34,461 nucleotides of DNA from Anaerolineales bacterium UBA7227 (GCA_002473085.1 DKTP01000077.1:1-34461); one strand, 5' to 3'; shown: positions 23,724 through 33,915, counted from the first letter of the stretch. The notes: generated by a model from the sequence alone, not told the origin. Made by a program: numbers and translations.

Positions 23724-24008
23724 ACCGGCATGAACCGCGCGCCCAGCCAGAAAATTGCCGCTTGTATTTCAAATCAAAATCCTTATAATTTAAAAGTAAT
23801 TTCCGGCAGGTTACGAAAACCGCGTGTGACTTGCGCTCTCTAGCGCAAATCCGGCGCTTTCGCGATCTACTGATTTTCGCCGATCGTCGGCTGGACTTTA
23901 AATTATCGGCCGCATAAATCATCCGCTGCATAAATCATCCGCTGGAAGGAGGCGCCCCTCGTCTTTTGGCAAGGTCTAATCTGTGTCTTCCAACCCAAAG
24001 GAGAAAAA
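23724..24008 (+). other. Long structured AT-richer leader/intergenic region
   Basis: No gene is supported in these 285 nt. A possible promoter, TTGTAT (23762-23767) with TATAAT (23784-23789) at 16-nt spacing, would give a leader of about 210 nt for the downstream membrane-protein gene. The leader can form TTGCGCT/AGCGCAA (23831-23837 with 23842-23848) and a GCCGA/TCGGC hairpin around 23880-23892. It also contains a 16-nt tandem duplication. It matches no riboswitch class I know. Confidence 0.45.
23912..23943 (+). repeat. Perfect 16-bp tandem duplication
   Basis: GCATAAATCATCCGCT occurs twice head to tail, at 23912-23927 and 23928-23943. It lies in the leader about 65 nt before the next start codon. 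It could be a doubled protein- or RNA-binding site or a recent slippage event. Confidence 0.8.
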
Positions 24009-24395
24009 ATGGCTACTCTATACGGTCATATCGGCGGCGTCCCAGCCCGAGCGGGCGTCCGCGCCGTTTCGGATAACGTCAAAGAGTTTCTGGGAAATGT
24101 AGCGGCCCATGTTCCAGCGGAAGTTGTGGGGGTGTACGTGGTCGGCCTGACAACCGCGCCCGCATACGCGACCTACTGGACATTGTTCTGCTGGATCGGT
24201 TCAATAGCGCTTCGATGGTTCGCCACAGACGGGCAGGGAAAAGTACAAAACATCATCCTCGCCGCAATAGCGTTTCCGATCTGGGCGTTGGCGCTGGGCG
24301 GCAATCTTTTCGGGTGGGCCCCGGAGCAGCAACTGGTAAGCTTGGCCGTCCTGGGATTCTCGATCATTGGAGGCCTGCTCTACAACAATAAATAG
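24009..24395 (+). CDS. Small membrane protein, unknown function
   Basis: I do not recognise this 128-residue protein. An N-terminal soluble part (about 1-35) is followed by three or four hydrophobic segments (VVGVYVVGLTTA, TYWTLFCWIGSIAL, IILAAIAFPIWALALGG, LVSLAVLGFSIIGGLLY). The stretch EFLGNVAAHVPAEVVGVY before the first helix is amphipathic. A strong Shine-Dalgarno AAGGAG (23998-24003) lies 5 nt before the ATG. Codon use looks less GC-biased than in the metabolic genes. It is convergent with another unrecognised gene across a shared terminator. Confidence 0.75.
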   Translation: MATLYGHIGGVPARAGVRAVSDNVKEFLGNVAAHVPAEVVGVYVVGLTTAPAYATYWTLFCWIGSIALRWFATDGQGKVQNIILAAIAFPIWALALGGNLFGWAPEQQLVSLAVLGFSIIGGLLYNNK

Positions 24396-24408
24396 CGTTA
24401 CGACGCGC

Positions 24409-24438
24409 GGGTTGGCGCGAATCTTGGCGCGCCAACCC
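24409..24438. terminator. Strong hairpin between two convergent unknown genes
   Basis: GGGTTGGCGCG (24409-24419) pairs perfectly over 11 bp with CGCGCCAACCC (24428-24438), with an 8-nt loop. It lies 14 nt after one stop codon and 54 nt from the other gene's stop, so it can serve transcripts from both sides. T-richness is modest (ACGTCATTTAAT follows). Confidence 0.7.
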
Positions 24439-24491
24439 ACGTCATTTAATAAAGGGAAGCGTGAACCCGGCCAAACCGGAAACGCGTCCGC

Positions 24492-25289
24492 TTACGCGCG
24501 TTGAACGGAATCGGCGTAATATTCGACGAAACGGCCCGGGTCAAAGTCAATCATCAGCCGCGGGCGGCCCGAAAACCGAAGACGAGCAATCGGTTCCTCG
24601 CCAAGGACCGCCATCATTTCCCGAAATACCTTCCTCTTCATGTAGACTTTGACGCGGTCGGTTCCCACGCGGACGAAGGCGTAGTCCTGCCCGATCGTAT
24701 GCGGCGCAATCACGTCGCCCTCCAGCGACTGGGATTTTCCCTTTTTCAACAACTTCCTCGCGTTTTTGACCGCGTCCCGCGTTTTCGCGTCTATCACCAC
24801 CGGACCGCGCTTTCCCGCAAAGTGAATCTCGATTCGACGGATATCGCCCGCCTTGCCAATACGATTGGTCAGTTCCTCAAGATCATTGAAGATGGAAATG
24901 GCGAGCAGATCTACAGGCCGGCGTTTGCGTTTCTGGATCAAATCCCATATCTGATTCGCGGTTAAGACCATCAGGGCAGAGGCGATTTCCCCCGATATCC
25001 CTTGTAAAGCGCCGGCCGCTACATTGTCGGCAACGTCACGGGCCAGCCAGGCCAGTTGGTACACATCGGAACCGCGCTCTCTTCCCGCAATCTCCATCGC
25101 CAGGAGTTTCCGCTCCGCAGTGGAAGGGACGGCTTTCTTGAAACTTTGTTTCTCCCGGATAAAATACGCCTTGTAAACCATACGCTGGATCAAAACCAGA
25201 GATTCCCCCAGGTCCTGGATTGGAACGCCGCGCGTCTTGAATTGAGCCCCGTCAAAACGCAGGCGGATGGGATACTGGTCAGTAGTCAT
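24492..25289 (-). CDS. Conserved-looking protein of unknown function
   Basis: I do not recognise this 265-residue protein. It begins YPIRLRFDGAQFKTRGVPI, a beta-rich start, then a helical region containing LVLIQRMVYKAYF. A mid-protein hydrophobic stretch follows (VAAGALQGISGEIASALMVL) before a basic KRKRRP patch. The C-terminal half is alpha/beta (IRRIEIHFAGKRGPVVIDA, IARLRFSGRPRLMIDFDPG). The middle may touch or cross the membrane. The ATG at 25289 is fixed by AGGAGG 5 nt upstream. It has its own promoter and faces the small membrane protein at 24009 across one terminator. Confidence 0.75.
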   Translation of the reverse strand: MTTDQYPIRLRFDGAQFKTRGVPIQDLGESLVLIQRMVYKAYFIREKQSFKKAVPSTAERKLLAMEIAGRERGSDVYQLAWLARDVADNVAAGALQGISGEIASALMVLTANQIWDLIQKRKRRPVDLLAISIFNDLEELTNRIGKAGDIRRIEIHFAGKRGPVVIDAKTRDAVKNARKLLKKGKSQSLEGDVIAPHTIGQDYAFVRVGTDRVKVYMKRKVFREMMAVLGEEPIARLRFSGRPRLMIDFDPGRFVEYYADSVQRA

Positions 25290-25319
25290 GCGGCCTCCTG
25301 GCGGCGAACTCACATCTAT

Positions 25320-25347
25320 ACTGTACAATGTTTTTTGCAAAAGTCAA
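25320..25347 (-). promoter_or_regulatory. Promoter of the unknown gene at 24492-25289
   Basis: On the minus strand TTGACT (25347-25342) and TACAGT (25325-25320) are 16 nt apart, 30 nt before the ATG. Overlapping TATAGA offers an alternative -10. Confidence 0.55.
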
Positions 25348-25380
25348 GCGTGAACCCCCAAACAAAAACAGCCGCCGGGT

Positions 25381-25386
25381 TATAAT
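25381..25386 (+). promoter_or_regulatory. -10 box predicting a leaderless EamA-transporter mRNA
   Basis: A perfect TATAAT ends 8 nt before the ATG at 25395, and only CCCCGCCC lies between. No Shine-Dalgarno and no good -35 are visible. Confidence 0.5.
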
Positions 25387-25394
25387 CCCCGCCC

Positions 25395-26267
25395 ATGCGC
25401 AAACACCCTCTCGCTGGTCTTTTCGCCGGCCTCGCAGCCGCGTCCATTTGGGGCGGGATGTACGTGGTCAGCAAAGTGGTCCTGGAAGTCATCCCTCCTT
25501 TCGCGCTGCTCACGACGCGCCTCGTGTTGGGGATTTTCGCCCTCGGCGCGGCAATCGCCTTCCGTCCGCGCGCGTCCCTGACGGCGCGCCAGTTCTGGCA
25601 AATCTTCGCGGTGGGATTCGTGGGATACGGCGTCTCGCTCGGATTCCAATTCGTCGGGACAAAACTCTCCACCGCCTCCAACGGTTCGCTCGTGACCTCG
25701 GCCACGCCCGCCTTCGTCCTGCTTTTCGCGCCGCTCCTGCTCGGCGAGCGGACGACGGCGCGGCGGATCGCGGCGCTGGTCATCTCGACGCTCGGCGTGA
25801 TCGCCGTCATTGACCCGCGCAACGCCGAACTCTCACCCTCCCTCTTCTGGGGCAACCTGTCCCTGCTCGCCGCCGCGTTGACGTGGGCGCTGTACTCCGT
25901 CCTCGTGCGGAAAATCTCCCGGGCAGGCGACCTGCTGACGGCCAGCGCCATCATGCTGGCGGGCGGAATTCCGTCCAGCGCGCTGTTCGGTTATTTCGAA
26001 ATCCAATCGCAGGGGATCGGCGAGATCACCCCCGGCGTAGTCGGCGGGATACTTTTCCTCGGCATCATCTCCACCGCCATCGCCATGTTCCTGTGGAATT
26101 ACGCCTTCGCGGAATTACCCGCCGCGGTCGCCTCGCTGACGTTCTTCGCGCAGCCCGTCGTCGGGACGATCCTCGGGGCGCTGTTCCTGCGCGAAGCCGT
26201 CACGCCGCTCTTCATCGTCGGCGGGATATTGATCGGGATTGGGCTGGTCGTTGCCAGTCGGGAATAA
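25395..26267 (+). CDS. EamA/DMT-superfamily membrane transporter
   Basis: A 290-residue protein with about ten hydrophobic segments arranged as two EamA repeats. The first starts with AGLFAGLAAASIWGGMYVVSK. The second begins near residue 150 (LLAAALTWALYSVLVRKI) and ends LGALFLREAVTPLFIVGG, the characteristic end of the fold. Members export amino acids or metabolites, and the substrate cannot be read from sequence. It ends 7 nt from the convergent pyruvate kinase stop with no room for a separate terminator. Confidence 0.9.
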   Translation: MRKHPLAGLFAGLAAASIWGGMYVVSKVVLEVIPPFALLTTRLVLGIFALGAAIAFRPRASLTARQFWQIFAVGFVGYGVSLGFQFVGTKLSTASNGSLVTSATPAFVLLFAPLLLGERTTARRIAALVISTLGVIAVIDPRNAELSPSLFWGNLSLLAAALTWALYSVLVRKISRAGDLLTASAIMLAGGIPSSALFGYFEIQSQGIGEITPGVVGGILFLGIISTAIAMFLWNYAFAELPAAVASLTFFAQPVVGTILGALFLREAVTPLFIVGGILIGIGLVVASRE

Positions 26268-26274
26268 ATCCCGT

Positions 26275-27726
<1,452 letters not shown>

Positions 27727-27752
27727 GGATAAAATGCCTCATGCACATAACA

Positions 27753-27779
27753 CCCGCGCACCCTGGAAGGATGCGCGGG
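27753..27779 (-). terminator. Hairpin between CoA-transferase and pyk
   Basis: CCCGCGCA (27753-27760) and TGCGCGGG (27772-27779) form an 8-bp GC stem with an 11-nt loop. A second small palindrome, ATCACG/CGTGAT, lies at 27807-27822. The tail on the minus strand is only weakly T-rich, so partial termination is more likely than full. Confidence 0.5.
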
Positions 27780-27837
27780 CGCCATGAAGTTGGGGGCTTT
27801 CTTCAGATCACGAATCCGTGATGCCCGGAAGCCGCGA

Positions 27838-29148
27838 TTACAAATAGTGCAGTTCCGCGGCCTGTTTTTTCAGTTCGGCGCGGAAGTCGGGATGAGCCAC
27901 GTTGATGAGCGCCTGGGCGCGCTGGCGAATGGTCTTGCCATAGAGTTCGGCCACGCCGAATTCGGTGACGATGAAGCGCACGTGGTTGCGGGTGGTGACC
28001 ACGCCCGCGCCCTGTTTGAGCATGTGCGAGATCTTGCTTATCACGGTCCCATCTTTCAACGTGACCGAGCTGGGCAGGGCGATGATCGGCACGCCGTCTT
28101 TAGAGCGCGAGGCCCCGTAGACGAAGTCCAGCTGGCCGCCGACGCCGCTGTAGAATTTCGGGCCGATGCTGTCGGCGCAGACCTGGCCGGTCAGGTCCAC
28201 TTCGATGGCGGAGTTGATCGCCACCATGCGTTCGTTCTGGGCGATGATAAACGGGTCGTTGACGTATTCCGTGCGGTGCAGTTCGATCATCGGGTTATCG
28301 TCCACCCAATCGTAGAGTCGCCTGCTGCCCATCAAAAAGCCCGCCACGATCTTGCCGGGATGGAGAGTTTTGCGGGCGTTCGTCAACACCCCCGCGTTGA
28401 CCAGGTCTATCACGCCGTCCGAGAATAACTCGGTGTGAATGCCCAGGTCTTTTTTGTCGTAGAGGTATCTTAACACCGCGTCGGGGATGGCGCCGATGCC
28501 CAATTGCATGGTGGCTCCGTCGGGGATCAGGCCGGCGATGTGGCCGGCGATCTTTTCCACGATGGCGGCGTCGCCGTCCTCGGCCATAACCAGTTCGGAG
28601 ATCGCGTAGTTGACCGGGATGATGTGGTGCAGGCGGCTGACGTGGATGAACGAATCGCCCAGCGTGCGCGGCATTTGCTCGTTGACTTCGGCGATGATGA
28701 TCCGGGCTGTTTCCGCGGGCGTCTTGGTGGGGCCGACTTCCACGCCGAGGCTGCAAAAGCCGTGTTCGTCCGGCGGGGAGACCTGGATGAGGGCCACATC
28801 GAGAGACAGCGTGCCGCGCTTGAACAGCAGGGGAAATTCCGAGAGCAGGACGGGCGTAAAGTCGGCGCGTCCCTCCTGCACGGCTTTGCGGGTGTTGGGG
28901 CTGATGAACATCGCGTTGACGCGCAGATGGCCTTCCATCGACGGCTGGACATAATTCGCGTCGCCAATCGTCAATAGCTGGACGATCTCCACGTCGGTCA
29001 GGTTGGGGGCCTGCTCCACCAGGGCCGCGAGAATCACCCGCGGCACCGATACGTTCCCCGTCAGGAAGACGCGGTTGCCAGACTGAATGGCGCGAACCGC
29101 CTCCTGCGGGGTCGTCACACGCGAGCGATAAAGGCTAGTCCAGTCCAT
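27838..29148 (-). CDS. Acetyl-CoA hydrolase/transferase family protein
   Basis: This 436-residue enzyme of the Cat1/4-hydroxybutyrate CoA-transferase family moves CoA between acetate and another acid, or hydrolyses acetyl-CoA. Visible features are PPDEHGFCSLGVEVG, GATMQLGIGAIPDAVL and the catalytic-Glu segment HTELFSDGVIDLVNAG, plus C-terminal GVAELYGKTIRQRA. The ATG at 29148 is chosen because AAGGAAG lies upstream and the family begins there; upstream in-frame sequence is antisense-like. The start lies inside the ald gene (14-nt overlap), implying coupling of alanine oxidation to CoA-ester handling. Acyl specificity is unknown. Confidence 0.87.
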   Translation of the reverse strand: MDWTSLYRSRVTTPQEAVRAIQSGNRVFLTGNVSVPRVILAALVEQAPNLTDVEIVQLLTIGDANYVQPSMEGHLRVNAMFISPNTRKAVQEGRADFTPVLLSEFPLLFKRGTLSLDVALIQVSPPDEHGFCSLGVEVGPTKTPAETARIIIAEVNEQMPRTLGDSFIHVSRLHHIIPVNYAISELVMAEDGDAAIVEKIAGHIAGLIPDGATMQLGIGAIPDAVLRYLYDKKDLGIHTELFSDGVIDLVNAGVLTNARKTLHPGKIVAGFLMGSRRLYDWVDDNPMIELHRTEYVNDPFIIAQNERMVAINSAIEVDLTGQVCADSIGPKFYSGVGGQLDFVYGASRSKDGVPIIALPSSVTLKDGTVISKISHMLKQGAGVVTTRNHVRFIVTEFGVAELYGKTIRQRAQALINVAHPDFRAELKKQAAELHYL

Positions 29149-30238
29149 TGGCTGCTTCCTTGTTGGCGGCAAAACGTCCCGCGTGCAAAAGCGTCCCGCC
29201 GCGCGTGCCGACGGCGGCCAGGATGGCGGGGTTTTCGTCAATGGCTTTTTCCACGCCCTTTTCAGCCAATTCCGCGATAAAGGGCATGGCGGCGTTGACG
29301 TAGGAATGGACGCAGGTGCGGGCGACCACGCTGGTGATGTTCGGCACACAAAAATGGATGACGCCCTCCTCCACATACGTTGGCCGGTCGTGCGTGGTCG
29401 GGCGGGCGGTTTCGATGCTGCCGCCTTCGTCAATGTCAATGTCAATGATAACCGAGCGCGGCTTCATCGAGCGGACGACCTCGCGCGAGACGAGCAGGGG
29501 CGTGCGCGCCCCGGGCGCCAGCGTCGCGCCGATCAAAACGTCCGCGAACTGCGCCACGCGTTCGATGTTCCGCGGCGTGGAAACCATCGTCGAGACGGCC
29601 GGGAAGCGGTCGGAAATGCGCTGCAGGGCGAACAGGTCGCGGTCCAGCACGATGACGTGCGCGCCCAGCCCGAGCAGGGACTGCGCCGCGTACGTGCCGA
29701 CCATGCCGCCGCCCAAAATCGCCACCTCCGCCGGCGGCACGCCAGGCATGCCGCCCAGCAAAATCCCCTTGCCGCCGAAGTCGTTTTGCAGGCAGCGCGC
29801 CGCGATCGAAGCCGCCATCGCGCCGCACATCTGGCTGAACGGGCGCAGGACCGGGCGCGAGCCGTCTGGCAGGCGGATCTGCTCGTAGGCGATGGCCGTA
29901 ATCTTCTTTTCGAGCAGGATGTCCAGTTTATCCTGCCGCGCCGACGCCAGGTGAAGCGCGCCCATCAGCGCACTGCCCGGCGGCATCCACTCCAGTTCCT
30001 CGCGGAGCGGACGCGCCACCTTGAGCAGCAGGTCCGCGCGGCCGTACGTCTCCTCGCCAGAGTAGACGATCTGCGCCCCGGCCTTTTCGTATTCCAGGTC
30101 GCCGAAACCCGCGCCCACGCCCGCGTCATGCTCGACGAAGATGCGGTGTCCCATTTGGGAGAGCATCTCCACGCCGGCGGGCGACAGTCCGACGCGGTAT
30201 TCGAACGGGCGGCGCTCTTTTGGTATGCCAATGTTCAT
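29135..30238 (-). CDS. ald: Alanine dehydrogenase
   Basis: This enzyme oxidises L-alanine to pyruvate and ammonia with NAD+, or runs in reverse as a sink for pyruvate and NADH. Its 367 residues carry the family residues in the expected places: MNIGIPKE start, Arg15, the Lys in LLKVARP (73) and His96 in GALHLA. A nucleotide-binding loop AILGGGMVGTYAA follows near 175-190. AGGAG precedes the ATG. The reading frame overlaps the next gene by 14 nt. It lies between rocD and a CoA-transferase gene, all on the minus strand. Confidence 0.95.
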   Translation of the reverse strand: MNIGIPKERRPFEYRVGLSPAGVEMLSQMGHRIFVEHDAGVGAGFGDLEYEKAGAQIVYSGEETYGRADLLLKVARPLREELEWMPPGSALMGALHLASARQDKLDILLEKKITAIAYEQIRLPDGSRPVLRPFSQMCGAMAASIAARCLQNDFGGKGILLGGMPGVPPAEVAILGGGMVGTYAAQSLLGLGAHVIVLDRDLFALQRISDRFPAVSTMVSTPRNIERVAQFADVLIGATLAPGARTPLLVSREVVRSMKPRSVIIDIDIDEGGSIETARPTTHDRPTYVEEGVIHFCVPNITSVVARTCVHSYVNAAMPFIAELAEKGVEKAIDENPAILAAVGTRGGTLLHAGRFAANKEAANGLD

Positions 30239-30266
30239 GGCGGCTCCTTCAAATCCTGAGACGAGA

Positions 30267-30289
30267 CCCGTTTTCGCGGAGAAAACGGG
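30267..30289 (-). promoter_or_regulatory. Hairpin between rocD and ald
   Basis: CCCGTTTTC (30267-30275) and GAAAACGGG (30281-30289) form a 9-bp stem with a 5-nt loop in the 61-nt gap, 29 nt before the ald start. There is no T-tract. It may be an RNA processing or stabilising hairpin that sets relative expression. Confidence 0.45.
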
Positions 30290-30299
30290 GTTCGCGAAA

Positions 30300-31502
30300 T
30301 CATTTCATATTCAGCGTTTCGCGGATAGACGGCAACGCCCAGTCAATCGTTTCCTGGTCGATCACCAGCGGCGGGGCAAAACGGATGACGTGGTCGTGCG
30401 TCTCTTTGGCGAGGATGCCCTTCGCTTGCAGCGCCTCGCAGAAGCGCCGCGCGCCGCCCGCCGAGGGCTTCAATTCCACGCCGATGAGGAGGCCGCGTCC
30501 GCGCACCTCCTTGACGTGCGGGCTGGGGATCTCGGACAACTGCTCGACGAAGTACGCGCCCAGGTCGCGGGAACGATCCGCCAGCTTCTCGTCGCGGATG
30601 ACGCGCAGGGCGGCGCGTCCGACCGCGGCCGCGAGCGGATTCCCGCCGAAGGTCGAGCCGTGTTCGCCAGGCTGGAAGAGTCCCATCAGGGACGCGTCCG
30701 CGAGCGCCGCGCTGACGGGATAGAATCCGCCCGAAAGCGCCTTGCCGACGATGGTCATATCGGGGCGGACGCCCTCGTGGTCGCAGGCAAACATCCGCCC
30801 CGTCCGCGCCAGGCCGGTCTGGATCTCGTCCGCGATCATCAGGACGTTGGTCTCCTTGCACAGGTCCGCCACCTGCTTGAGATAGCCGGTCGGCGGGATG
30901 ATAACGCCGTTCTCGCCCTGAATGGGTTCGAGCATGACCGCGGCCGTGTTGGACGTGATGAGGCGGCGGATGGCTTCCGCGTCGCCGTAGGGCGCGACGA
31001 GAAAGCCCGGCGTGAACGGGCCGAAGTTGTCGCGGTATGACGGTTCGGTCGAGAACGAGATGATGGTGGTCGTCCGCCCGTGGAAATTCCCCGCGCAGAC
31101 GATGATCTCGGCCTGGTGACGCGCCACGCCTTTGACGGTATAGGCCCACTTGCGCGCCAGTTTGATGGCCGTTTCCACCGCTTCCGCGCCGCTGTTCATC
31201 GGCAGGGACATTTCGTAGCCGGTCATTTCGGCCAGTTCCTTGTAGAACAGGGGCAGTTGGTCGTTGCGGAAGGCGCGCGAGGTGAGCGTCAATTTCTTCG
31301 CCTGCTCGAGCATGGCTTCGAGGATCTTCGGGTGGACGTGTCCCTGGTTGACGGCGGAGTAGGCGCTCAGGCAGTCGAGATACTTCCGACCGTCCACGTC
31401 GTAAACCCACACGCCTTCGCCGCGCTCGATCACCACGTCCAGCGGACGGTAGTTGCGCGCGCCGTATTGTTCTTCTAAAGCAATGTATTCCTGGGTATTC
31501 AT
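30300..31502 (-). CDS. rocD: Ornithine--oxo-acid transaminase
   Basis: This PLP enzyme transfers the delta-amino group of ornithine to 2-oxoglutarate, giving glutamate semialdehyde. Its 400 residues begin [20 protein letters not shown], a typical ornithine aminotransferase start. Visible are [28 protein letters not shown] (223-235) and the PLP-binding Lys254 in [11 protein letters not shown]. The start at 31502 has GGAGG 4 nt upstream. It follows argF by 48 nt, so ornithine is the shared metabolite. Related class-III aminotransferases (acetylornithine, GABA) are less likely given the N-terminus. Confidence 0.92.
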   Translation of the reverse strand: MNTQEYIALEEQYGARNYRPLDVVIERGEGVWVYDVDGRKYLDCLSAYSAVNQGHVHPKILEAMLEQAKKLTLTSRAFRNDQLPLFYKELAEMTGYEMSLPMNSGAEAVETAIKLARKWAYTVKGVARHQAEIIVCAGNFHGRTTTIISFSTEPSYRDNFGPFTPGFLVAPYGDAEAIRRLITSNTAAVMLEPIQGENGVIIPPTGYLKQVADLCKETNVLMIADEIQTGLARTGRMFACDHEGVRPDMTIVGKALSGGFYPVSAALADASLMGLFQPGEHGSTFGGNPLAAAVGRAALRVIRDEKLADRSRDLGAYFVEQLSEIPSPHVKEVRGRGLLIGVELKPSAGGARRFCEALQAKGILAKETHDHVIRFAPPLVIDQETIDWALPSIRETLNMK

Positions 31503-31550
31503 GCAGCCTCCAAATTTTTTCGCGTTACGCGCTGCATAACGCATGATAAT

Positions 31551-32477
31551 TTACGCCACGCCGAAGAGCCTCGCCAAAATCGCCTTCTGCGCGTGGAGAC
31601 GGTTGTGCGCCTGCGGGAAGATGACCGAGTGCGGACCGTCCGCCACCTCGTCGGTCAACTCGTGGTTGCGGTGGGCGGGCAGGCAGTGCATCACGATCAC
31701 GTCCTTGTCCGCTTCGCCGACGAGTTTCGCGTTGACTTGATACGGCGGGAAGATATGCTCGCGCGTGTCGGCGGCGGCTTCCTGTCCCATCGAAGTCCAT
31801 GTGTCGGTGTAGAGGACGTGCGCGCCCCTCACCGCCTCGTGCGGGTCGCGGATGAAGTTCAGCCTGCTCTTCGTCTTCTTCGCGATCTGCTCCGCGACCT
31901 CGACCGCCCTGGGATTCAGGTCGTATCCTTCGGGGCTGGCGAGAGTGAAATTCCAGCCAAGCTGCGCGCTGACGTGCATCAGCGAGACCGCCACATTGTT
32001 GCCGTCGCCGACGAAGACCACGTTCAATCCCTTCGAGCGTTTGCCGAACTTCTCGATGATCGTCAACGCGTCGCCCATGCCCTGGCAGGGATGGTTGTAA
32101 TCGCTGAGCCCGTTGACGACCGGCACGTCGGCCCACTTTGCCAGTTCCAGCACGTGTTCGTGCTCGAAGACGCGCGCCATCAACGCCTGGACGTATCCCG
32201 AAAGGACGCGGGCCACGTCCGCGATGGATTCGCGCTTGCCGAGTCCGATCTCGTTGGGAGAGAGATAGAGCGCGTCCCCGCCGCAGTGACGCATCGCCAT
32301 ATCGAACGAAACGCGCGTCCGCAGGCTGGGCTTCTGGAAGATCATCCCCAACACCTTGCCTTTGAAGATCTTCCGATTGCCTTTCTTGAAATATTCCTTT
32401 TTCAGTTCGATGGCCAGGTCGAGGATGTCCCGGATCTGGGAGGGGGAATAGTCTGAAATAGCGAGAAAGTCCTTCAT
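31551..32477 (-). CDS. argF: Ornithine carbamoyltransferase
   Basis: This enzyme condenses ornithine with carbamoyl phosphate to citrulline, or runs the reverse phosphorolysis in arginine breakdown. All hallmark sites are present in 308 residues: the carbamoyl-phosphate loop KPSLRTR (49-55), HPCQ (129-132), the ornithine loop DTWTSMG (225-231) and HCLPAHR (264-270). Its place ahead of rocD and ald suggests ornithine flows to glutamate, so a catabolic or balancing role is possible. A TATACT lies on the minus strand at 32555-32550 about 75 nt upstream, with a poor -35. Confidence 0.95.
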   Translation of the reverse strand: MKDFLAISDYSPSQIRDILDLAIELKKEYFKKGNRKIFKGKVLGMIFQKPSLRTRVSFDMAMRHCGGDALYLSPNEIGLGKRESIADVARVLSGYVQALMARVFEHEHVLELAKWADVPVVNGLSDYNHPCQGMGDALTIIEKFGKRSKGLNVVFVGDGNNVAVSLMHVSAQLGWNFTLASPEGYDLNPRAVEVAEQIAKKTKSRLNFIRDPHEAVRGAHVLYTDTWTSMGQEAAADTREHIFPPYQVNAKLVGEADKDVIVMHCLPAHRNHELTDEVADGPHSVIFPQAHNRLHAQKAILARLFGVA

Positions 32478-32615
32478 GGTTCACCTTGGAAATCAGGATT
32501 GGACGGGAATATCACAGACAACCTCCAGCCTCCGCGCTATGCAGGCAAAAGTATATCACGCAGGCAGGCCGCCCATGAAGTGACAAAAAGCATAAGTTGG
32601 AGCGAGAAGGCTTCA

Positions 32616-32624
32616 TGTTACAAT
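32616..32624 (+). promoter_or_regulatory. Extended -10 box predicting a leaderless smpB mRNA
   Basis: The block has TG one base before TACAAT (32619-32624), and the hexamer ends 6 nt before the GTG start. A weak TTGGAG lies 16 nt upstream. No Shine-Dalgarno is present. Confidence 0.55.
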
Positions 32625-32630
32625 CGCCCT

Positions 32631-33086
32631 GTGACCGAAGAGATCAAAGTCGTCGCCACCAACCGCAAGGCTGGTTTTGAGTATTTCCTGCTGGAAAAGT
32701 TCGAGGCGGGACTGTCCCTGCAAGGCTCGGAGATCAAATCCATCCGCGCGGGACAGATGAGCCTGGTCGAATCCTACGTCGAGATCGAGTCGGGACAGGC
32801 CTGGCTGCGCGGCGCGCACATCGCGCCCTACGAGCAGGCCAGCCGCAACAACCACGATCCCGTGCGCGCCCGCCGTCTGCTCCTCAACAAACGCGAGATC
32901 CGCCAGTTGTTCAACTCCGTCCGCCAGAAAGGCATGACCATCGTCCCGACGCGCGTCTACCTGAAGAACGGACGCGCCAAGATCGAGATCGCCCTCGCCC
33001 GCGGCAAAAAACTGCACGACAAGCGCGCCGTCATCGCCCAGCGCGACGCGCAGAGAGATTCGGATAGGGAATCGAGAGTCAGATAA
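32631..33086 (+). CDS. smpB: SsrA-binding protein SmpB
   Basis: SmpB binds tmRNA and brings it to stalled ribosomes for trans-translation. The GTG at 32631 gives 151 residues, the normal size, starting VTEEIKVVATNRKAGFEYF. Conserved parts are LEKFEAGLSLQGSEIKSIR, the RRLLLNKREIRQL segment, and GRAKIEIALARGKKLHDKR near the C-terminus, with a basic tail that inserts into the decoding site. Longer in-frame starts upstream cover the promoter and are rejected. The tmRNA gene is not in the window. Confidence 0.95.
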   Translation: MTEEIKVVATNRKAGFEYFLLEKFEAGLSLQGSEIKSIRAGQMSLVESYVEIESGQAWLRGAHIAPYEQASRNNHDPVRARRLLLNKREIRQLFNSVRQKGMTIVPTRVYLKNGRAKIEIALARGKKLHDKRAVIAQRDAQRDSDRESRVR

Positions 33087-33132
33087 CGCGCGGCCGAACG
33101 CGCCCCGCGAAACCACATCCACGGAACCGACC

Positions 33133-33915
33133 ATGCAACCATCCACCATCGGCGGCATCAACAACCTGCCCGAGGACGAAAAGCGCGCCATCTATTTGCG
33201 CGTCATCCCGCGCGGCCTGTTCGAGCGCTTCAACCTCCCCGCGCCCGATTCCCAGCGCATCAGAAATTTCACAAAATTCAAATTCGCGCCTGGCTCCAGC
33301 GACGTGGAATTCTCCCTCTTCCACGAAGAGCGTTTCCCCGACCCGATCCTCTACGGTCATCTCACCGACACGCTCAACGGGCAGATCCACATTCTGCTTT
33401 ACATCATGAACAACCCCGACTCGCCGCGCTACAATGTGGATGCGACGCCCGACGGGCAGACTACAAAATTCGGGACTCGCCGCCGCAACCTCGACGCCGA
33501 GGCGGCCGCGCTTGCAGACGGCCTCGCGCCGGGACAGGTCCGCCGCGGCCTCAACATGCTCGACGAGGCCATCCAGACCTTCGAAAAATTCGTCAAATTT
33601 CTCGGACACGATATCTATTTCGTCGAACCGCTCTACTATCACAACGCGGTCATCTTCGAACGGCACGGCTTCGCGTATCAGGCGGGACGCCGTCTCATGG
33701 ACCGCGTCCAAAAGGGATTCGCCGCCGACGGCGACCTGCTCCCGCGGTTGGACGGCTCGACCCCGTTCCGCCAGCCCGCCGCGGCGAACAGCATCCGCCT
33801 GCGCTCGTGGGCCATCCACGATGGGATTCTCGGCGAATCGTTCACCTCCGTGACGATGTACAAACACGTGGGGAAGTCCGCGGGGATCAACTCCTGTCCC
33901 GATTGCGCGTGGTGA
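33133..33915 (+). CDS. Protein of unknown function, C-terminal CPDC motif
   Basis: I cannot name this 260-residue soluble protein. It starts with a short segment (GGINNLPEDEKRAIYLRVIP) and has an alpha/beta middle with ERFPDPILYGHL. A segment HDIYFVEPLYYHNAVIFERHGFAY weakly recalls the C-terminal part of GNAT acetyltransferases (a Tyr-x-x-x-GF pattern). The C-terminus ends NSCPDCAW, a Cys-x2-Cys pair that could bind metal or form a disulfide. It begins 46 nt after smpB on the same strand with only a weak ribosome-binding site. It converges on the edge gene with 29 nt between the stops. Confidence 0.7.
   Translation: MQPSTIGGINNLPEDEKRAIYLRVIPRGLFERFNLPAPDSQRIRNFTKFKFAPGSSDVEFSLFHEERFPDPILYGHLTDTLNGQIHILLYIMNNPDSPRYNVDATPDGQTTKFGTRRRNLDAEAAALADGLAPGQVRRGLNMLDEAIQTFEKFVKFLGHDIYFVEPLYYHNAVIFERHGFAYQAGRRLMDRVQKGFAADGDLLPRLDGSTPFRQPAAANSIRLRSWAIHDGILGESFTSVTMYKHVGKSAGINSCPDCAW

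Noticed and set aside
29149..29445. Longer start for the CoA-transferase gene
   Set aside because: The added ~99 residues lie inside the ald coding sequence and look like out-of-frame sequence; the ATG at 29148 has its own Shine-Dalgarno.
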